Below, in pieces: positions 1 to 5,634 of a stretch of 6,003 bases of DNA. The stretch comes from Flemingiibacterium sp045534235 (GTDB taxonomy: Bacteria; Bacillota; Clostridia; Oscillospirales; CAG-272). How positions within the stretch are numbered: the first letter of the stretch is position 1; every line of letters starts with the position of its first letter. The DNA is taken from the NCBI GenBank assembly GCA_045534235.1, contig JAZSJI010000040.1, positions 1 through 6,003 on the forward strand, read 5' to 3'. The notes below the pieces were generated by a model. It was not told the DNA's origin. It searched no databases and saw only the letters and a program-made list of their open reading frames with translations. The translations under genes were made by a program, and so were the position numbers.

Positions 1-443
1 CAGGTGCAGAAAACGTCTTGTGATATACTGATGATATGACTTCCGAGTTCAAAAGCTTTGTTGACGATATCATCGCCACGATCAACATTATAGGCATATA
101 GCTCAAATAGCTCAGTTTTGAGCTGAATAGATGCAGGATAGATCTTCAGACCGTCGAGCAAAATTTGTTCGGCTTTTTCAAAGTTCTCCCAAAAATGCTT
201 ATTATATTCCAAACGGATATCTTCGATTTCTTTGTCGATATTCCTTACGTCAAAATCGAAAAGCTCATCAAGCGAAACTTTGAAAAATACTGCGAGAGTT
301 GGAATCATTGTCATATCGGGGTAAGAAGCCCCCATCTCCCACTTTGATACAGCTTGTGCGGAGATGTTGAGTGAAGCCGCCAACTGCTCTTGTGTAAGAT
401 TACTTGCCCTGCGAAGCTCACGAATTTTATTACCGAGATTCAT
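1..443 (-). CDS. XRE-family HTH transcriptional regulator, 3' end cut by window edge
   Basis: The visible 147 residues begin at an ATG at 443-441, eight bases after an AAGGAG ribosome binding site (457-452). Residues about 5-58 form a classic HTH_3 (Cro/CI-type) domain: KIRELRRASNLTQEQLA, then the recognition-helix region ISAQAVSKWEMG, followed by YPD and a conserved SLDELF ending. This domain binds an operator as a dimer. After it, residues about 68-147 are predicted helical and include a FEKAEQILLDGLKIYP segment, which resembles the TPR-like tails common in Clostridia regulators; such tails usually sense a ligand or partner. The reading frame is open to base 1, so the C-terminus lies outside the window. 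The gene has its own promoter and is separated from the ABC operon by a terminator, so it is probably an independent unit. Its base composition is visibly more AT-rich than that of its neighbours. Its target genes are unknown; autoregulation is possible. Confidence 0.93.
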   Translation of the reverse strand, partial: MNLGNKIRELRRASNLTQEQLAASLNISAQAVSKWEMGASYPDMTMIPTLAVFFKVSLDELFDFDVRNIDKEIEDIRLEYNKHFWENFEKAEQILLDGLKIYPASIQLKTELFELYAYNVDRGDDIVNKAFELGSHIISISQDVFCT

Positions 444-468
444 ATTGTTTACTCCTTTTGTTTCATTT

Positions 469-483
469 CGGAGGCGCCTTCCG
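469..483. promoter_or_regulatory. GC-rich imperfect palindrome at the start of the XRE transcript, possible operator
   Basis: An 8-base perfect palindrome AGGCGCCT (472-479) is flanked by CGG on the left and CCG on the right, with one extra T at 480. It lies at about +1 to +15 relative to the predicted transcription start, between promoter and ribosome binding site, in otherwise AT-rich sequence. This is a typical position for a repressor site, and HTH_3 regulators often control their own promoters. That it is an operator is an inference; it could also be a small leader stem-loop. Confidence 0.4.
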
Positions 484-490
484 TGACTAT

Positions 491-519
491 ATTATACCAT
501 GTCAATCAAATGTAGTCAA
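491..519 (-). promoter_or_regulatory. Sigma-A promoter of the XRE regulator gene
   Basis: On the minus strand, a -35 element TTGACT (519-514) is separated by exactly 17 bases from a perfect -10 TATAAT (496-491). A TG one base upstream of the -10 makes it an extended -10 (TGGTATAAT). The predicted start of transcription is about 484, which gives a leader of roughly 40 bases before the ATG at 443. The match to the vegetative consensus is strong enough that I am confident of the promoter, although no transcription data support it. Confidence 0.88.
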
Positions 520-563
520 ACATCCTGTTCTTGAACTTTTTCAACTGTTAGTTGTGACGGTTG

Positions 564-600
564 AAAAAAGCACGCCGAGAGCACTTTAGTTGCTCTCGGC
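564..600 (-). terminator. Intrinsic terminator of the four-gene ABC operon
   Basis: A perfect 10-bp stem is formed by TGCTCTCGGC (591-600) and GCCGAGAGCA (574-583) around a 7-base loop. Read on the minus strand it is followed by GTGC and then six Ts (569-564). It lies 62 bases after the stop codon of the DUF4340 gene and before the XRE promoter, which is where the operon should end. The 4-base gap between stem and T-run is slightly longer than ideal. On the plus strand the hairpin is followed only by ATTTT, so action on that strand would be weak. Confidence 0.85.
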
Positions 601-661
601 ATTTTCGTATTCATTCTAAATCTGCTTTATCGCAGGCACGCCAAGTGGGTGACTTTCCATA
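601..661. other. Short 3' untranslated spacer of the ABC operon, nothing recognised
   Basis: These 61 bases separate the DUF4340 stop codon from the terminator hairpin. No ribosome binding site, plausible reading frame or convincing secondary structure was seen on either strand. Together with the terminator and XRE promoter, the whole non-coding gap between the two genes is 218 bases (444-661). Confidence 0.6.
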
Positions 662-2248
662 TTAACCTTTAGCGCTCGCATCTATCGGCGTGTCGGTCAT
701 AACATTTTCGCAGTCGGTGACGATCTTCGTTACCATATCGCGAAGCGCATAGAATATGCCCTCTCCGTTGACCGTGTAGTACGCGCGTCGGGTTGAGTAC
801 GGGTAGTACTTGTAAACCGTAACCTTACCTGCACGGGTTTCAACCGTGAGCGTGAGGTAGGGTTCACCTGCTACAAGCTCGGCAACCTCTGCCTCAGAGA
901 GATCGTCCGAAACGTATCCCTGAACGTAGTTCGAGAGCAGTACCTTATAATACTCGCGGAAGTTTTCCGCATCGGGCTTAAAGCCGCTCGTGCGCTCCGT
1001 AACGTCAAGCTCCTTTTCTACTGCCTTGAGGTCAAACACGCGAGTCTTGCCATCACTCTCGACAGTTACGGTCTTGACGTCGTTGATATTCATTAAGAAT
1101 ATCGGGAAATCCACCCACTTTATAAGATCCCATTCTATCCAAGCAGCACTCGAGCCTTTGACCTCTGCGATAAGGTTAAAGAGCATCGAATAAGCGTAGT
1201 AATTTCCGTCCTCGTTCTTCTCGCTGAACACCACCATCTGCTCCATATCGTCGTAGGTGAAGTAAACGGCGTGTGCAGGTGTGAGAAGCCCGTACTTTTC
1301 AAGCGTTGCCTCGTCGGGCGAAAGCTCCACGGTGCGCGAGCCTGCAAAATCGCCAAGCTGCTGCAATACAGAAGTATAGTTGCTCGTATGGACAGAATAA
1401 TTTCCGGGAGCGAGCATCGCGTAGACCGTCGTCATTGCCGCCGCTTCCTGCTCGTCCTCGTTAAGTCGGGTAATGAACACTCTCGCGTCCTCGCCGTCCA
1501 TAATGGCGAAATTTTCGATCATATAGTAAGCGTTTGCCTCAAGCGGAAGCGTTAGCTGCGGCGTGATAAGCGATTCAAGCGGCGCAAGCACGGTGGTGCC
1601 GATATCCGCGCCGATAACGTAAACGGCGTTTCTGCCCTCAACGCGAGCGTAATATCCCGTTCCCGAGGCGGTCATATTGCCAAGGTACACGGTATGACTC
1701 TCGCCCGTACGCGCGGTAAGCGTAAAGCTCGCGGGCGACTGCGACACGTCAAGTCCGTACTCGCTCATATCCTCGCACTCCTCGTGCACGCGCTCGTCTA
1801 CGAGCGCAAATCCCGCGTTAACAACGAGCGATGCGAAAAGCTCCGTGTCATACGGCGCGTTCGGGTACTCCGAAAGGAAAAACTCGTCGTATTTTTCGTC
1901 ATAATAGAAGCCGAACTTGCCGTGCTCGTTCTGTATATCTATCTTTTCTATGTCCTCGCGCTCATGGTGCTCGTACATCAAGATGCGGTTTCCCGTCGTG
2001 AGCGCCTCGCCGTCAAGTAGCTCGACCTCTTCAGCAGGCTCGTCTGACACGTGCTCAATTATAGGCTTTACAGCGAAAAGATACAGCGGCAGTGCCAAAG
2101 CAATGCAGATTGTCAAAACGATTATGGTCGTACGCTGTTTTTTTTGCGCGTTCTTTTTGCGGCGTTTTTCGAGCGTTTCGGATTTATCCGGCGCCGAAAA
2201 CAGCGTAGACTCCTCGGAAATCTCATTTTGTTCGTTTTTATCTATCAT
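662..2248 (-). CDS. DUF4340 domain-containing membrane-anchored protein (ABC transporter-associated)
   Basis: This is a 528-residue protein of unknown biochemical function, predicted to be anchored in the cytoplasmic membrane with most of its mass outside. Residues 1-39 are a charged cytoplasmic tail ending in a Lys/Arg cluster, residues 40-60 are one membrane helix (IIVLTICIALALPLYLF), and the remainder is extracytoplasmic and beta-rich. The family hallmark EYGLD..QSPASFTL sits at about 163-177, followed by a V.LG then YYARV pattern. A second KYGL..P unit sits at 318-324 and a third related unit near 463-502, so the ectodomain looks repetitive. The start is the ATG at 2248, nine bases after AGGAG; an upstream in-frame ATG at 2329 lies inside the preceding gene and was rejected. 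The ATG overlaps the stop of the GldG-type gene as ATGA, suggesting translational coupling. As last gene of the cassette it probably works with GldG on the permease; the substrate is unknown. Two ectodomain cysteines (C158, C513) are present, with no evidence that they pair. Confidence 0.9.
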   Translation of the reverse strand: MIDKNEQNEISEESTLFSAPDKSETLEKRRKKNAQKKQRTTIIVLTICIALALPLYLFAVKPIIEHVSDEPAEEVELLDGEALTTGNRILMYEHHEREDIEKIDIQNEHGKFGFYYDEKYDEFFLSEYPNAPYDTELFASLVVNAGFALVDERVHEECEDMSEYGLDVSQSPASFTLTARTGESHTVYLGNMTASGTGYYARVEGRNAVYVIGADIGTTVLAPLESLITPQLTLPLEANAYYMIENFAIMDGEDARVFITRLNEDEQEAAAMTTVYAMLAPGNYSVHTSNYTSVLQQLGDFAGSRTVELSPDEATLEKYGLLTPAHAVYFTYDDMEQMVVFSEKNEDGNYYAYSMLFNLIAEVKGSSAAWIEWDLIKWVDFPIFLMNINDVKTVTVESDGKTRVFDLKAVEKELDVTERTSGFKPDAENFREYYKVLLSNYVQGYVSDDLSEAEVAELVAGEPYLTLTVETRAGKVTVYKYYPYSTRRAYYTVNGEGIFYALRDMVTKIVTDCENVMTDTPIDASAKG

Positions 2249-2262
2249 ACGTGCTTTCTCCT
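2245..2262 (-). promoter_or_regulatory. Ribosome binding site and ATGA stop/start overlap for the DUF4340 gene
   Basis: AGGAG at 2262-2258 is followed nine bases later by ATG (2248-2246), whose last two bases start the TGA stop (2247-2245) of the GldG-type gene. The site lies within the upstream coding sequence. It decides the start of the DUF4340 protein against the ATG 27 codons upstream and implies that terminating ribosomes can re-initiate here. Confidence 0.85.
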
Positions 2263-3714
2263 GATAAAGATAACTATGCCGAGAATAAATACAAGAGCGG
2301 GCACGACAAGCGTAAGCGACCAAGTCCACGCGCCTGCCTGCGCACTTGTAATATCAAGCGAGGTGTCCTCGAATATCTTAAACTTAAGGTCGATCGGAAC
2401 CTGCTCCTTGCCCATCATTATCATCATCGTGTAAAGGATGTCGGCATTTGCATAGGTCGGCGTTAAGAACATATCCTCCGCGAAGAAGGGCGAGCCGACT
2501 GCAAACACGTACGAGTAATGCTTTACGTTATTTATATAATTGCCCTCGCGCGAAACCGTAACGAGCGGATACTGTCCTTTTCCCACGGACTCCTCGCCGA
2601 CGATCTTCTCGGCGGTTTTCGATGAATAGATCGCAGCCGCTGCCTCACGGTTCTCCTTCTCGTCAAAGAGAAGCTTTATCGGGCTTGCATAGTACGCGAT
2701 AGTTTTGGGCGGTGTACCGACGGATACGATATCCTTTACGAGCATTCCGCCAACGGAGCTCTCGAGCGAATAATCGCCAACGAGCGCATAGTGCTGATTG
2801 TCGATCGAGTTCGCGGGGTCGTAGAGCACCGCGTCCTCGAACTCAATACCCCATTCCGCGAGGAAATCCTCAAGCTCGGGAAGGCGCTCGACGGTGGGAT
2901 CCATAAACACCATAATGTTGCCATAGCCGTCGAGAAAATCATCGATCTTTTCTATCTCGGATTTTCTTCCCGCAGTAAGCTCGGAGATTCCCTCAAAGTC
3001 ATACTTCGGGCAGGAAATGATTATAAGGCGTCCGTCCTCCCCGATATCCTCCTTCATAAGGTCTATCGGAAGCACGTCGTAGCCCGCGTCAGCAAAGAGC
3101 TGTACCATTGACTCGGAAAGATACTCGCCGTGCGTGTTGGTGTAATACGCGATCGGCTTTTCAGCGAGCGTGCAGGACACCATAGCAGTTATGAGCTTTT
3201 GCTCGCCGTTGAATGCCCACGCGGTAACTCCGTCCGTATCGATAACGTACATATTTTCAAGCGTGAACACGCGATATTCCGTACCGCTCTCGACTATGAT
3301 GCTGGTCGTATCGATAGTGTCCGTGGACGATGTCTTGTATTTAATGACCTCGGAATAATTCTTGACCGGATCGACGTAATCGTACGTGATATTGTCGTAT
3401 TCGGCGCATATCTCCTTAACGAGCTCGAACACCATCTTTTGTGCCATATTTGCCTCAAGCGTGTCGAAGGGCGAGCAGAAGCGTACCTTGATTTTTGCAC
3501 TCGGATCAATGGTATCAAGCAGCTCACGGCCTGCGTCGGAAAGACCAAAAAGCTGTGTGGGAGTAAGGTCAAGGTAAATATTCTTGTTATAAACCACCGC
3601 AGAGCAGATCACATTTACCACGATAACTGCGGCTACAACAACGGTAGTAAGGATTACAGAGAGTGCTCCGTACTTGAATTTGCGCTTGTTTGCAAGCTTT
3701 TTCTGATTATTCAT
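2245..3714 (-). CDS. GldG-family auxiliary protein of an ABC-2 transporter
   Basis: The 489-residue product matches the GldG / ABC-type uncharacterised transport auxiliary family (PF09822-like). A basic N-terminus is followed by a membrane helix at about 15-41, a large extracytoplasmic region, and a C-terminal helix at about 464-484 ending in RRKHV, so both ends should be cytoplasmic. Family features visible are the LDLTPTQLFGLSD segment just after helix 1 (48-60), FNGEQKLITAM (168-178), the HGE turn (195-197), a LIIISCPKYDF strand-loop, and IMVFMDPT, equivalent to the GG.lll..D segment of the family. Near the C-terminus, FAVGSPFF and the NADILYTMM stretch fit the family's conserved end. The start at 3714 has a strong GGAGGTG ribosome binding site; a longer frame from 3789 begins inside the permease and was rejected. 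The gene follows the permease by 17 bases. In Bacteroidota, GldG is required with GldA and GldF for gliding; here that role is not implied, and the likely job is as an outer-face partner of the permease. Confidence 0.9.
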   Translation of the reverse strand: MNNQKKLANKRKFKYGALSVILTTVVVAAVIVVNVICSAVVYNKNIYLDLTPTQLFGLSDAGRELLDTIDPSAKIKVRFCSPFDTLEANMAQKMVFELVKEICAEYDNITYDYVDPVKNYSEVIKYKTSSTDTIDTTSIIVESGTEYRVFTLENMYVIDTDGVTAWAFNGEQKLITAMVSCTLAEKPIAYYTNTHGEYLSESMVQLFADAGYDVLPIDLMKEDIGEDGRLIIISCPKYDFEGISELTAGRKSEIEKIDDFLDGYGNIMVFMDPTVERLPELEDFLAEWGIEFEDAVLYDPANSIDNQHYALVGDYSLESSVGGMLVKDIVSVGTPPKTIAYYASPIKLLFDEKENREAAAAIYSSKTAEKIVGEESVGKGQYPLVTVSREGNYINNVKHYSYVFAVGSPFFAEDMFLTPTYANADILYTMMIMMGKEQVPIDLKFKIFEDTSLDITSAQAGAWTWSLTLVVPALVFILGIVIFIRRKHV

Positions 3715-3728
3715 ACCGTACACCTCCC
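3715..3728 (-). promoter_or_regulatory. Strong ribosome binding site that fixes the GldG-type start
   Basis: The minus strand reads GGGAGGTG (3728-3721) and then seven bases to the ATG at 3714. It fills most of the 17-base gap after the permease stop codon. This is the best ribosome binding site in the operon and excludes the longer frame starting at 3789, which has no comparable site. Confidence 0.88.
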
Positions 3729-3731
3729 ACG

Positions 3732-4442
3732 TCACGACCAACGGCGCTTTTCGTAAATGCGCACGGTGATGAACATAAATACAAAGCAAATAGATACGTA
3801 GTAGAGAAGCGACGCGTAGTCGAGGATTCCGTACGTGAAATTATTGAATCGGCTGAATACGGATATCCACGAAAGCACCACTCTTATCGCGTAAACGTCG
3901 ATAAAGCTGTTGAGGAAATTGACGATCAGCATAAAAAGCAGAATCGCCATAGTTCCGATAGCGGCTACTATCTGGTTTTCGGTCAGAGCCGACACGAAAA
4001 GTCCGATAGCTATAAACGCCGCGCCGATAAGCAGTATGCCAACCGAGTTTGAAATGAGCATCGCGCTGTTTGGCGTTCCGAATTTGTAAAGCAATGAAAA
4101 GTTTATCGCGTTACCGACAACGTACGTGCCTGCAAACATAGTGAATGCGGCGAGAAATTTACCGAAAACCATTCCCATAAGGCTAACGGGTGCAGTCAGA
4201 AGAAGCTGCTCCGTGCGCATCTTACGGTCCTCGCTGAACATTTTCATCGTGAGGAGCGGCACAAGGATAATGAAAACGAACATTATCATCGAGAAGTAGG
4301 AAGCAACGTCGCTGTTTACGCCCTGAAGGAGTGTACAAAAGCAGAAAAAGAAGGCGTTTATCGCGAGAAATACTGCGATAAAGACGTATCCGACAGGCGA
4401 GGTGAGATATGCCTGCATCTCGCGCTTGTATATAGCTAACAT
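3732..4442 (-). CDS. ABC-2 type (GldF-like) transporter permease
   Basis: The 236-residue protein is highly hydrophobic, with about six membrane helices near residues 17-39, 48-66, 88-112, 130-152, 157-177 and 208-228, the usual size and topology of GldF/NosY-class permeases. The amphipathic N-terminus (YKREMQAYLTSPVGY) and the cytoplasmic segment MFSEDRKMRTEQLLLTAPV (68-86) between helices 2 and 3 are hallmark features; that segment contacts the ATPase in ABC-2 transporters. SALTENQIVAA (151-161) is also typical of the GldF group. It should homodimerise in the cytoplasmic membrane and pair with the ATPase encoded just upstream. The ATG at 4442-4440 shares one base with the ATPase stop codon (TGATG), and an AGGAGG site (4458-4453) lies ten bases upstream, inside the ATPase gene, so the two are probably translationally coupled. 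No truncation is apparent. The transported substrate cannot be read from the sequence. Confidence 0.93.
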   Translation of the reverse strand: MLAIYKREMQAYLTSPVGYVFIAVFLAINAFFFCFCTLLQGVNSDVASYFSMIMFVFIILVPLLTMKMFSEDRKMRTEQLLLTAPVSLMGMVFGKFLAAFTMFAGTYVVGNAINFSLLYKFGTPNSAMLISNSVGILLIGAAFIAIGLFVSALTENQIVAAIGTMAILLFMLIVNFLNSFIDVYAIRVVLSWISVFSRFNNFTYGILDYASLLYYVSICFVFMFITVRIYEKRRWS

Positions 4443-5458
4443 CAGTTCTCGCCCTCCTTTGATTCTTCGTCATTTACCTTAATATCGAACTTTGGAAGCT
4501 CGCGTACCTTTTTCGTATTTTTCTTCGTATCAACAAGCGAAATGAATACGTCCTCAAGGCTTGTACCCTGCTGCTCGAGACCTATAAGCGGCCAACCGTT
4601 TGCAGCGAGCATACCAAAAAGCCCCTTACGTATATCCACGCCCGACGAGCTTTCGATAGCGTAAAGGAAGCTGTCGCCCTCGCGTTCACCGACCGACTCG
4701 GCGCGCGTTACCTCGGGCATTGCGCGAAGTGCGCGGAGTATATCGCGCTGCGGACCGCATATACGTGCACTCAGCCTGCGATTACCCTCGAGTGCGTTGA
4801 CGACGTTCTCCGTTTTTTCATCGGCGATAAGCTTACCCGAGCTTATAATAAGTATGCGGTCGCACACCGCCTGTACCTCGGAAAGTATGTGCGTTGAGAG
4901 AATGACCGTATGCGCGCGTCCGAGGTTTCTGATAAGCGCACGTATCTCGATTATCTCCTTAGGATCAAGACCGACAGTCGGCTCGTCGAGAATGATAATG
5001 CTCGGATTTCCAACAAGCGCCTGAGCGATACCTACGCGCTGCTTATAACCCTTCGACAGATTTTTTATAAGGCGATTTTTATTATAGTCGTCGGCGATCT
5101 TAACGACCTTGCATATCTCCTCAAGATGCTTCTTTCGGTTAAGACGGCAGCCCTTGAGCTCGTATACGAAATTGAGATACTCGCGAACGGTCATATCCAT
5201 ATAAAGCGGCGGCTGCTCGGGAAGATAGCCTATCCGACGCTTTGCGCCGATAGGATCCTCGAGTATATCCATACCGTCAATCGACACCGTGCCCGACGTC
5301 GAGGACATATAGCCCGTGATTATGTTCATCGTGGTAGACTTGCCCGCACCGTTCGGGCCGAGAAAGCCGACAACCTCGCCGTCGCCTATGGTGAAGCTGA
5401 CGACGTCCACCGCCACCTTCGCGCCAAAACGATTGACCAGGTTTTGTACTTCTATCAT
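4442..5458 (-). CDS. ABC transporter ATP-binding protein (GldA-like)
   Basis: The 338-residue ATPase powers the permease encoded directly downstream. All nucleotide-binding elements are intact: Walker A GPNGAGKST at 34-42, Q-loop glutamine Q82 within YLPEQPPLY, signature LSKGYKQR at 134-141, Walker B IIILDEP at 154-160 with catalytic E159, D-loop GLDP at 163-166 and switch histidine H190. LSKGYKQR together with YLPEQPPLY is typical of the GldA/NosF/CcmA-like drug-exporter group rather than of importers. Residues about 225-310 form an accessory C-terminal domain of the sort found in this group (SLEDVFISL is its usual closing motif), followed by a charged tail of roughly 28 residues rich in Lys, Asp and Glu. 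I chose the ATG at 5458 because a purine-rich AGGGGGA site precedes it and because homologues start with MIEVQNL-like sequence; the ATG at 5515 has no such site and lies in the leader. It is the first gene of the operon. Confidence 0.95.
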   Translation of the reverse strand: MIEVQNLVNRFGAKVAVDVVSFTIGDGEVVGFLGPNGAGKSTTMNIITGYMSSTSGTVSIDGMDILEDPIGAKRRIGYLPEQPPLYMDMTVREYLNFVYELKGCRLNRKKHLEEICKVVKIADDYNKNRLIKNLSKGYKQRVGIAQALVGNPSIIILDEPTVGLDPKEIIEIRALIRNLGRAHTVILSTHILSEVQAVCDRILIISSGKLIADEKTENVVNALEGNRRLSARICGPQRDILRALRAMPEVTRAESVGEREGDSFLYAIESSSGVDIRKGLFGMLAANGWPLIGLEQQGTSLEDVFISLVDTKKNTKKVRELPKFDIKVNDEESKEGEN

Positions 5459-5474
5459 CGTTGATCGTCCCCCT
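5459..5474 (-). promoter_or_regulatory. Ribosome binding site that decides the ATPase start
   Basis: The minus strand shows AGGGGGA (5474-5468), nine bases before the ATG at 5458. It is less perfect than the AGGAGG-type sites of the downstream genes but well placed. The in-frame ATG at 5515 is only about 20 bases from the predicted transcript start, lies beside a hairpin, and has no recognisable site, so it was not used. Confidence 0.7.
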
Positions 5475-5505
5475 GATTTTAGGTTGATTTTATAAATTCC
5501 TTGGC

Positions 5506-5538
5506 AAAAAAACACCGTCGTGCCCGTTTGGGCACGAC
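5506..5538 (-). terminator. Terminator-like hairpin overlapping the start of the ABC operon transcript
   Basis: A perfect 9-bp stem is formed by GTCGTGCCC (5517-5525) and GGGCACGAC (5530-5538) with a 4-base loop. On the minus strand it is followed by GGTG and seven Ts (5512-5506), the same stem, 4-base gap and T-run layout as the terminator at 564-600. It lies 96 bases after the stop of the PgeF-family gene and so probably terminates that transcript. The promoter of the ABC operon sits just upstream, and its predicted start (about 5535) falls inside the first arm, so a locally started RNA could form only about 6 bp of this stem. A leader stem or an operator are alternative roles. Confidence 0.65.
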
Positions 5539-5541
5539 AAA

Positions 5542-5573
5542 ATTATACCATACTAATATGAATAAATCTTGAA
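5542..5573 (-). promoter_or_regulatory. Predicted promoter of the four-gene ABC operon
   Basis: On the minus strand a perfect -10 TATAAT (5547-5542) is preceded by TG at the extended -10 position (TGGTATAAT). No good -35 is present at 17 bases; the best nearby match, TTCAAG at 5573-5568, would have a 20-base spacer and matches only three positions. The promoter therefore probably depends on the extended -10 or on an activator. The predicted transcription start is near 5535, giving a leader of about 77 bases to the ATPase ATG. Confidence 0.7.
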
Positions 5574-5634
5574 CTGTTCGCACGCGCACGCAATAATCGC
5601 AAAACTTTCCAAAAGCCCTCACAAGCCCGTCACA
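5574..5634. other. Spacer between the PgeF-family gene and the ABC operon promoter, nothing recognised
   Basis: These 61 bases directly follow the TAA stop of the PgeF-family gene. No reading frame, repeat or stable hairpin was seen. The stretch serves as 3' untranslated region before the terminator-like hairpin. Confidence 0.5.

Noticed and set aside
165..589. Two small plus-strand frames around the XRE gene and its promoter
   Set aside because: The first is antisense to the XRE coding sequence and the second crosses the minus-strand promoter and terminator; neither has a ribosome binding site or a plausible product.
2249..2329. 27-codon N-terminal extension of the DUF4340 protein
   Set aside because: It lies wholly within the GldG-type coding sequence, while the ATG at 2248 has AGGAG at good spacing and gives a normal cytoplasmic tail plus helix.
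1917..2434. Overlapping plus-strand frames opposite the DUF4340/GldG junction
   Set aside because: Hydrophobic stretches in them are complements of the real membrane helix region; no start signals were seen.
3130..3756. 208-codon plus-strand frame opposite the GldG-type gene
   Set aside because: It is antisense to a well-supported gene, has no ribosome binding site, and the predicted protein resembles no family and is rich in Arg/His as expected of a shadow frame.
3715..3789. 25-codon N-terminal extension of the GldG-type protein
   Set aside because: It overlaps the permease and crosses the strong GGAGGTG site that serves the ATG at 3714.
4910..5464. 184-codon plus-strand frame opposite the ABC ATPase
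   Set aside because: The opposite strand carries every ABC ATPase motif; this frame has no recognisable domain or ribosome binding site.
5506..5538. Riboswitch or attenuator in the ATPase leader
   Set aside because: The leader is only about 77 bases, contains a single simple hairpin with no alternative pairing noticed, and has no recognisable aptamer or leader peptide.
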